Origin: Poronia punctata
Taxonomy: Eukaryota > Ascomycota > Sordariomycetes > Xylariales > Xylariaceae
NCBI GenBank assembly: GCA_022579005.1
Contig: MU401529.1
Coordinates: forward strand, 135,149-164,494
Reading direction: 5' to 3'
Length of the DNA stretch: 29,346 nt
Shown here in pieces: positions 22,861 to 29,346 of this stretch. The translations under genes and the position numbers were made by a program. A model generated the notes under the pieces. That model had not been told where the DNA came from, did not search any database, and worked only from the letters and a program-made list of their open reading frames with translations. Positions within the stretch are counted from its first letter, which is position 1. The number at the start of each line of letters is the position of its first letter.

Positions 22861-25429
22861 AAAGTTTATTACTAATATTAAACTTATAATTTAGCTTTAT
22901 AAAAGTTTAAGTTTATACTTTATAATAACTTTAACTTTAACTATAAAGTTAGTATTAATATTATATACTTAAATAATAAGCTAGTGCTATATATAATTAA
23001 TAATAGTACATTATTTTAAGCTGCTAGATTTTTAAAGTTATTATTTATATATAATATATAAAATATATTTTGCTAATATTAAATAAATATATACTAAAAG
23101 CTTTTTAATTATATTATTTATAATTTTAATATAAACTTTATATTTAAAAAGTTTTATAACAACGCTTAGCTTACTAAAGTATTATACGTTATAAAACTAG
23201 TAAAAGCATATTAAGCAGTTAAAAAAATTAAAAAAGCATATAGCCTTTTATATAAAGCTTTTAATATTTTATATAAAAAGCTATAAAGTAGTACAAAAAA
23301 AGAAAATATTTTTTAAATAGTAGTTAAAGCGTTAAATAATATTACTAAACTTAATAAACTAGTACTAACGCTGCTTGTTTTTAGTACATATTTAAAAGTT
23401 AATACTAACTTTTTTTTATTTTTTAATATTATATAAAAAGCTAAAGTCATTAAAAAAGCTATAAAAAAGCTTTAAACAATTAAAGCAAAAAAAAATATTT
23501 TTTAAGCTTTAAATACTTATAATAGCTTTATAACGTATAATATACTATTACTTTTATTAAAAAGCAAAATAATAGTTTAAAAAAAAAACAAAAAATAAAC
23601 TAAACTATATAAAATTATATTAATTAATAATTAAAACATTACTATTAATATAGTTAACAAACTAACGTAATTTTAATATACTTAAGTTAAGCTATATTAT
23701 AAAAAACAAGTTAATATAAATTCTGCAAATCTTAAAATTAGCTAACTTATAACAAAAACCTAGCAATAATGCTAAAGCAAACTAAAAAAAAATGCTTTAT
23801 ATAAAGTCTATTTAATAGCTAAAAAAAAAACAAACTATAACCTTATAATATAACTATAAAAAAACAATATAATTATTACTTTAAAACTTTTATTTTAAAA
23901 GTTTAATAAAGTAAAAATTAAAAATTTAGCTACTAAAAGCATGTTTATACTTATAAAGTATAATAAAGCAATTTATAGCAATACTTAAATTTTTAATATA
24001 TGTTTAGTATAAAAAGTTAAAAAAAAAATAATAATGCTATATAAAAAATCTAGGCTTATTATTTAAAAGCATAGTAATTAAAAAAAGTAAAAGCTGCTTA
24101 CTTAATTGCTAACTATTTAAAAAATAAGCTAATAGCTTATTTTTATACTAAGTTTATTTTTAGTTAAAAAATATAATATATAAAATAAACTTTATAATAT
24201 TTTATAAGCATATATATAATTAAAAAATAAGTTAACTTATATAATATATGCTAAATTACTTAAAAAGTTAAAAAACGTATACTTTTTTAGCACCTTTTTA
24301 TATATTATATAACTTTTATATAGCTTAGCAAAATTTAAGCTATACTAGTTTAAAACATATTATAGTTATTATTATATAAAGCTAAAAATAAAAGTTTTAA
24401 TATATAATTTATACCTTTTTTATATAAATATAAAACTAAAGTAATTTAGTATTACTAGACTTTAAACTAATAATATATTTAGTATAGTATTAAAGAAATT
24501 TTAAAAAAAAAAAAAAAAAAAAGCTGTTTTTTTAAGCAAAAAATAAAATAATCTTATTATACAACTAACTTATTAAATTTAATAAAGCAAAAATTAAAAT
24601 TTAAAGTAATAACTTTATATTTTAATAAAAAAAATAAGCTTAAAACTTTTAGCTAGTTAATAAAAAAGTACTAAATATTATATAGTAATACGTTATATAA
24701 CAAGCTTAAAAAGTATACATTATATTTATATGCTAACTAAAAGTATTGTATAACCTATTTGCTACTATATAAGTTACTTAACTAATAAAAAATAATATTA
24801 AAGTACTAAATGCGCAGCTATAATAGCAAATTAAAAATAAAAATTAAAGTTTGCAATATATTTCTTTTAACTTTTATAATATAAAGCTATTTATTTTTAT
24901 TAATAGCTTTTTTATAAATAATAAAGACTTAAGTTTTTAACTTAAATTTATTATTATTTTTAATATAAAGTATTAAATAAAAAATAGCTTTACTATTTAT
25001 AGCAATATTATATACTAAAGCTTTTTTAAGTACAAAAAAGTTACTTAAAGCATATTAGCTAGTAAGCTATATAAAATAGTAAAAAGTGTTAATTATACTA
25101 TTGCACTTAGTATAACGCTATAAAAAATTACTAATATATTAAAATTGCTGCAAATTTTAATAATTATTTATATAAATTTTTATTTGCTATATAAATATTT
25201 TATTAAGCTTAGTACAACGTAAAAAAAGCAGCTTATAATTAATATTATAGCTTTTAAAAAAGCGTACAAAATAAAAAATATTATAAAAATTTATTAAGTT
25301 AACAATAAAAATAACTTTATAAATACTTATATAAAAAAAAATTTTAATACGGCTTTAAAATAGTTAATTACTACTAATAAGCTTATAGTACGTATTAAAG
25401 CTTATATTAACTATATAAAAATATTATAA
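22861..25429 (+). pseudogene. pol: Ty1/Copia pol: integrase, RT and RNase H, RIP-inactivated
   Basis: Frame of codon 22912 runs to a 20-A run at 24503-24522, then continues one base over to 25429. The integrase starts with Cys-x2-Cys reduced to Tyr codons near 22867. Its catalytic triad reads Asn (22957), Asn (23122) and Lys (23230) for Asp, Asp, Glu. The D2-to-E spacing is exactly 36 codons, the D-X35-E signature. Nearby blocks such as AARFLK and LTLLVF survive. The RT active-site aspartates sit at 24469-24474 as Thr-Asn-Asn; this fungal Copia family uses a Gln-Thr-Asp-Asp form in place of Tyr-x-Asp-Asp. RNase H shows SILASKLYKI near 25049. Integrase before RT marks it as Copia. Stops are TAA/TAG at expected Gln, Trp or Arg. 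Confidence 0.85.
24503..24522 (+). repeat. A20 homopolymer at a pol frameshift
   Basis: Twenty consecutive A follow the RT active-site region. The recognisable Copia reading frame is frame 1 before it and frame 2 after it, so a length change in this run, in the genome or in sequencing, is the likely cause of the shift. Confidence 0.8.
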
Positions 25430-25630
25430 TAATAAGCATAATTATAAATATATATATAAGTTACTAAATTAGTAAAAAAAATATATTAATTTATTATATA
25501 ACTATAATTTACTAAAATGCTACCTATTTTACTTAACCTACTTTTTTTTATTTAATTTAATAATAATTGCTAACTTTTACAATTTGCTTTTTTTAATAGC
25601 AAAAATACTATTTTTTTTTTATTTTCCTTG

Positions 25631-25665
<35 letters not shown>

Positions 25666-26797
25666 AATAGCAAGGTTAATAAAGTATATATAGTAACATT
25701 TATAAAACTAGTAAACATATAAAGCATAAGCACTATTTTAGTATTTAGCAAAAAATTAATAATTATAAAAAAGCAAAAGCAAACTTTATATAAAGTTATA
25801 CTTATTAGTGCAAAAAAAAATAGTAAGCTAACTACAAAACTAAACTAGTAATATATAAAAATATTTTTTTTAGCAAATAAGTTTAGTAAAAAATTATTAA
25901 ATAATAATGTTAAAAAAAAAAATACTAATAAAAAAATTAATATTTTAACTAAAACGTGTAAAAATGCATTTTTTATTATTTTATAAATAAAAAATTAGCA
26001 TAGTATAAAGTATATAAAATAAAAGATTATAAATATTAATTAAAAAGTACTAAAAAAAAAAAAATAATAGTAGCTATTAAAAAAGCAATACAAATTTAAA
26101 AAAAGCTATTAAGCTAAACTATATAGTATATAATACTAAAAGGCAATAAGCTACTAAAAACGCTAAAAACAATAAAAAACATTATAGCGTAAAAAAAAAA
26201 AAAGCGTAAAATAAACTTAATTAATTTTTAGCAGCAGTACAAAAAAAAACTTTAAATTTTTTGCTATATAAAAAAAGAAAAAATAGTAAAAAAAAAAAAA
26301 AAATAAAATAAGCAGCAAAAAATAAAAAGTTTTTATATACTAATAGCTAATTATATAAAATTAGCGTTTATAACTAATAATAGCAGTTATAAAAGTTATA
26401 CTTTTTTTACTTTTTTAGCAATATATAATAACTATTTTTATTAGCTATATTTATTAATTTTAACTATATTTTTTAATTATAATCTTACTATATATAAAAA
26501 ATTACTTAATAGCTACTAAGTAATTACTTTTTTACTTATATTAATACTAGCAACATTATATATACACTTATAATTACTATAATAAACTTAAAACTAGATT
26601 TATACTTTAGTATAAAAAAAAGTTATAACTTAAAAATAAAAAAAAAAGTATAAAAGTATAAACATTTATTTAATTTTATTTTAATTTTTTAAAAGTTATT
26701 TTTAATAAACTAACCTTTTTATATAAAAACAAAAAAAACACATTTATTTTATATATATAAAAAATAAACGTTTTTATATAAAAAAAAAAACTTTTAG
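25430..26797 (+). other. Extra 1.37 kb between Copia pol and the 3' LTR
   Basis: Pol of Copia elements normally ends close to the 3' LTR, but here 1.37 kb separates them. The segment holds (TTA)10 at 25634-25663 flanked by CCTTG/CAAGG. From about 26130 to 26370 a plus-strand reading is very rich in Lys and Arg. No family was recognised. It may be a second open frame, a long untranslated region or a further small insertion. The adenine-rich run at 26781-26790 could be the polypurine tract remnant. Confidence 0.45.
25634..25663. repeat. (TTA)10 microsatellite
   Basis: Ten perfect TTA triplets stand inside the 3' internal part of the Copia-type element. Confidence 0.95.
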
Positions 26798-27210
26798 TAT
26801 TAAAATATTAATAACAATACTATAGCTAAAAACATAGCTTAAGCTATTAAAGCTATAAAAGTTAAGCTAACTTAACTAAGTAAACAAAGCACTTATTAGC
26901 TACATAGTAGCTAACTTATAGCTTAAACACTAGCAAAGTTTTTTTAGCCCTTTTAATTTTAATTAAATTAGTTAGCTTTATATAAAAACAATATAAAAAA
27001 AAATTATACTTTAGCTACAATTTCCGACTTAAAACTTAAAAACAATTATATAAAACTAATTTAAAAAATAAAATTTATTATCATTTGTTTTGTATATTGT
27101 TTATTGCTTTATCTTTTTTATTTTATAAAAAAACAAAGTCTTTAGCTACGTACATTTATTGTACGTACAAAAAACAAAGTACTCCCCGTTCTTTAGTAAA
27201 GGAACCAACA
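26798..27210 (+). repeat. 3' LTR of the inner Copia-type element
   Basis: Gap-free partner of 19579-19991. This copy is more mutated at its start and almost unmutated in its last 70 bases, where CCCC, GG and CA survive and the terminal CA is intact. A 7-bp inverted repeat TACGTAC/GTACGTA (27147-27153, 27161-27167) with a 7-base loop lies near its end and is largely erased in the other copy. Confidence 0.92.
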
Positions 27211-27215
27211 TACTT
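27211..27215. repeat. 3' target-site duplication TACTT
   Basis: Directly follows the CA end of the 3' LTR and matches 19574-19578. Confidence 0.85.
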
Positions 27216-28450
27216 AGTTATAAAAAAATATTAATAGCTTTAATTAAAAAATAATTATAATAAATATATAATAAATTACTTATAATACTACTTAGCTAAA
27301 GTTTTTAAAAGTAAAACGCTAGGTAAACTAATATTATTACTAATTTTAAACTATATTTAAAAATATATTATAATAAACTTTAAATAAATGCAAAAAAATA
27401 AATATAAATTTAATAATATAATAGTTATAATAAATAAGCTAAAAAAAAAGTTATAAACTATTTTTTATATTATAAAAATTATAATATAGTAAGCAGCTTA
27501 ACTATATTATAAAAAACTATTTAAAGTATTTAAATTGCTAGCTATAATTACTTTAAATTATAAACTTTAGTTTATTTTTACTTTTATAAATAAAGTTGCT
27601 AAAATCTTAAGTATTATATAAACTTTAGCTTTATTAAAATATTATAAAATAGTAAAATAAGTTAAAATAATAAATAAATACTTAAATTAAAAGCTATGCT
27701 TATATATTAACTATTACTAAAATAATTAGTTAAATAAAATATTTGCTATAAACTATATATAAGCTATAATACTATATAAGTTAATAAGGTTATTACTATA
27801 TAAAGTAAAAATAAGTTTTTTAATATTGCTATAATTTAATTAAAAAAGCAAAATAATAAGTAATAAAATAAAAAAAGTTTTATAAAAAAAAGAAAAATTA
27901 TATACTAAAGCATAAAACTAAATTTAAACTATTATAAAATATATTAATATAGCTAAAAAAAACTTATAACGTACTTAAAAATAAATAATAAAATAAACAA
28001 ACTAAAGCTATAAAAAACTTAATTTTAATATAAAAGATTTTATTTTTATACTAAAAAAATAATAAGCATAATAAACTAACTAACTATTTAATAAGCTAAA
28101 TTATTTTATAATATAATAAAAATTTTATATTTTATTTTATAATAAAAATACTTATATACTTAAAGTACTATTTACTTAGTAAGTAACTAATAAATATTAT
28201 GCTAACTAATTATAAAAATACTTAAATAACTTTTTATTAAAATAAAAATTTAAAAACTTTAAAAATAAAATAATTATATTATTAAATAAAAAAAAGTTTA
28301 TAATAAAAAAAAAATATATATTAAAACTTTACTATAAAAAACTTTAATATAAAGTAAATTAAAAAAAATAAAATATAAATAATAAGTAATATTTTATAAA
28401 AAATTTTAAAAATAGTATAAAATTGCTAAAAAAATTTTATAACTAATATT
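27216..28450 (+). pseudogene. pol: Ty3/Gypsy integrase core and chromodomain (3' part), RIP-inactivated
   Basis: This is the continuation of the Gypsy pol cut at 19578. The Cys-x2-Cys of the integrase zinc domain reads Tyr at 27277 and 27286. The catalytic triad reads Asn (27376), Asn (27556) and Lys (27664). D2 and E are 36 codons apart (D-X35-E), and D1 and D2 are 60 codons apart. Past the core, a KLNFNIKDFIFILKK block matches the K-x-D-x-V-x-x-x-x-x-N segment of Gypsy integrase C-termini. About 28297-28440 then reads as a chromodomain (hydrophobic start, LYYKKL, then K-V-N-stop for K-V-x-W, then F-x-K-F). A chromodomain places the element among the chromoviruses, whose chromodomain is thought to steer integration to heterochromatin. 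The frame runs without net shift through the whole segment. Confidence 0.82.
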
Positions 28451-29346
28451 TAAACATAGCTAGCTTACTACTACGCCTAGCTAAATAGCTTAAAGTAGCA
28501 GCTTATAATAAGTTTAATAAACTATATATTAATAATAATAAAGCTATATAACTTATATTAAAAGTATTGCGATATAATTAGTATGTATGCTAGTTATGCC
28601 TTACGTTATAAGGTAGCTATAAAACTAAAGGGGAATAGCTTGATTTTTATTTTTATATATATAGCCCTTATTTTTACGTTGCTTTTTAAACCTAAACACC
28701 TAGCTATTTATTGTATATATAATATACTAAGTTATGCTTTTTAGAATACTTTTATAAAGCCGTATTTAATACAAAGCTTTTAAAACCTAGTTAATGCGTT
28801 TACTTTAGCTAGACTTTTTTTAGTATAAAGTTAAAGTAATCTTTAAAAATCTTTAATTTTTATTGCAATAGTGATTTTGCTTAAATATAAAACTTATAAA
28901 AGTTCTTTTTTATAAAACAAACTATATAAAAAAAAAAAAAAGCTAAAAATTAACAACGCGCTTATATATATAAATACGCGTAAGCTAAAAGTATAGTAAG
29001 TCTTTAATACTGCTAATATTTAACTAAAAAAACAAAAATAAAATACTAGCTTATTTTAAACCTTAAAAACTACAAAAATTAGCTAAAAGCCTTAGTATAA
29101 AAACGACGTATTATAAAAAAGCCTTAAAAACAACTAAGTTATTACAGTTTAAAACTAAGTAATAAAAGCTGCATAAATTAAGCTACAAAGCTAAGACTAT
29201 AAAATATAACTTAGCTAGCTTACTACTTTTAGTTTAATAAGACTACAAGACTATAACTTAAAAAATACTTTTAATAGCAATTTAAAAAAACTAAAAATAT
29301 AAAAAAACTAAAAAAAAACTAAAAAATAAGTAGCTAAAAAACTAGC
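28451..29346. other. Region 3' of the Gypsy pol; possible polypurine tract and LTR
   Basis: A purine tract AAAGGGGAATAG stands at 28627-28638, in the right place and orientation for the Gypsy polypurine tract. The following sequence, starting near 28639 and less mutated to about 28700, is then a candidate 3' LTR. I could not find a copy of it upstream, and the window ends before an LTR end could be proven. No gene is seen to 29346. Confidence 0.4.

Larger units (their letters stand above)
19579..27210 (+). mobile_element. Complete Ty1/Copia-type LTR retrotransposon, RIP-inactivated, nested
   Basis: The element is 7632 bp: a 413-bp LTR, 6806 bp of internal sequence, a 413-bp LTR, and TACTT target duplications outside. 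Both LTRs begin TA (mutated TG); the 3' copy ends in CA. Internal pol on the plus strand has the order integrase, reverse transcriptase, RNase H, which is the Copia arrangement. The LTRs match without gaps over their whole length, so they were probably identical or nearly so when RIP struck. The insertion site is within the integrase of an older Gypsy element in the same orientation. All key catalytic residues are mutated, so the element cannot move by itself. Confidence 0.9.
8031..29346. repeat. RIP-mutated AT-rich repeat block (21.3 kb)
   Basis: Base composition falls sharply; sample lines of 60 bases hold from 3 to about 12 G+C. TA is the dominant dinucleotide, CA and TG are scarce, and surviving cytosines sit mostly before T. 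No long open frame survives on either strand. Where I could identify the original protein, expected Gln and Trp codons read TAA/TAG, Asp reads Asn, Glu reads Lys, Cys and His read Tyr. This is the C-to-T (both strands) signature of repeat-induced point mutation, the pre-meiotic repeat defence of ascomycetes. The content is at least two nested LTR retrotransposons plus unclassified remnants. Confidence 0.93.

Noticed and set aside
19579..27210. The two LTRs as 3' ends of two tandem elements sharing an LTR
   Set aside because: The internal regions are unrelated (Gypsy pol upstream, Copia pol between). TACTT flanks the outer edges of the pair, and the Gypsy frame resumes after the second LTR.

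Overview
The window comes from a filamentous ascomycete (Pezizomycotina), most likely a Sordariomycete or a relative. Three lines of evidence support this. The protein-coding genes have several short introns of 52-128 bp with GTAAGT-type donors and CTAAC/CTGAT-type branch points. The protein families are typically fungal: a TauD-type dioxygenase, an OTT_1508-type deaminase and a SAT4/rhodopsin-like 7-TM protein. Finally, 21 kb are destroyed in the manner of repeat-induced point mutation (RIP). I cannot name the species.

Positions 1-8030 have ordinary base composition and carry three plus-strand genes: a TauD/TfdA-like 2-oxoglutarate dioxygenase (624-2120, 4 exons, 413 aa), an OTT_1508-like deaminase (3106-4765, 3 exons, 503 aa) and a rhodopsin-like integral membrane protein (6139-7627, 7 exons, 350 aa). 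All exon structures were rebuilt by hand from splice signals and family motifs. Several exons lie outside the longest open frames. Nothing links the three genes into one pathway. The window opens with a run of 65 C interrupted by one G.

From about 8030 to the end (21.3 kb) the DNA is extremely AT-rich, and every frame is full of TAA/TAG. It can still be read as wrecked retrotransposons if stops are taken at expected Gln/Trp positions and Asn/Lys/Tyr at expected Asp/Glu/Cys/His positions. The outer element is a Ty3/Gypsy chromovirus on the plus strand. Its reverse transcriptase and RNase H lie at 17929-19170, and its integrase starts near 19500. A complete 7632-bp LTR element (19579-27210) interrupts that integrase. 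The integrase then resumes in the same frame at 27216 and runs into a chromodomain ending near 28450. The inserted element has two 413-bp LTRs that differ only by transitions, a 5-bp target duplication TACTT, and a Ty1/Copia-type pol (integrase, then RT, then RNase H) at 22861-25429. Both dead integrases keep the exact D-X35-E spacing, with Asp and Glu codons turned into Asn and Lys.

The stretch 8200-13760 holds further coding-like remnants that I could not classify, including a zinc-knuckle-like motif near 10190. Segments at 13765-14830 and 28560-28700 are less mutated and may be LTR or boundary sequence. The region reads as a nested retrotransposon block silenced by RIP, as found in heterochromatic, pericentromeric or subtelomeric fungal DNA. 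No new type of system was found beyond this nested structure and the unclassified remnant.
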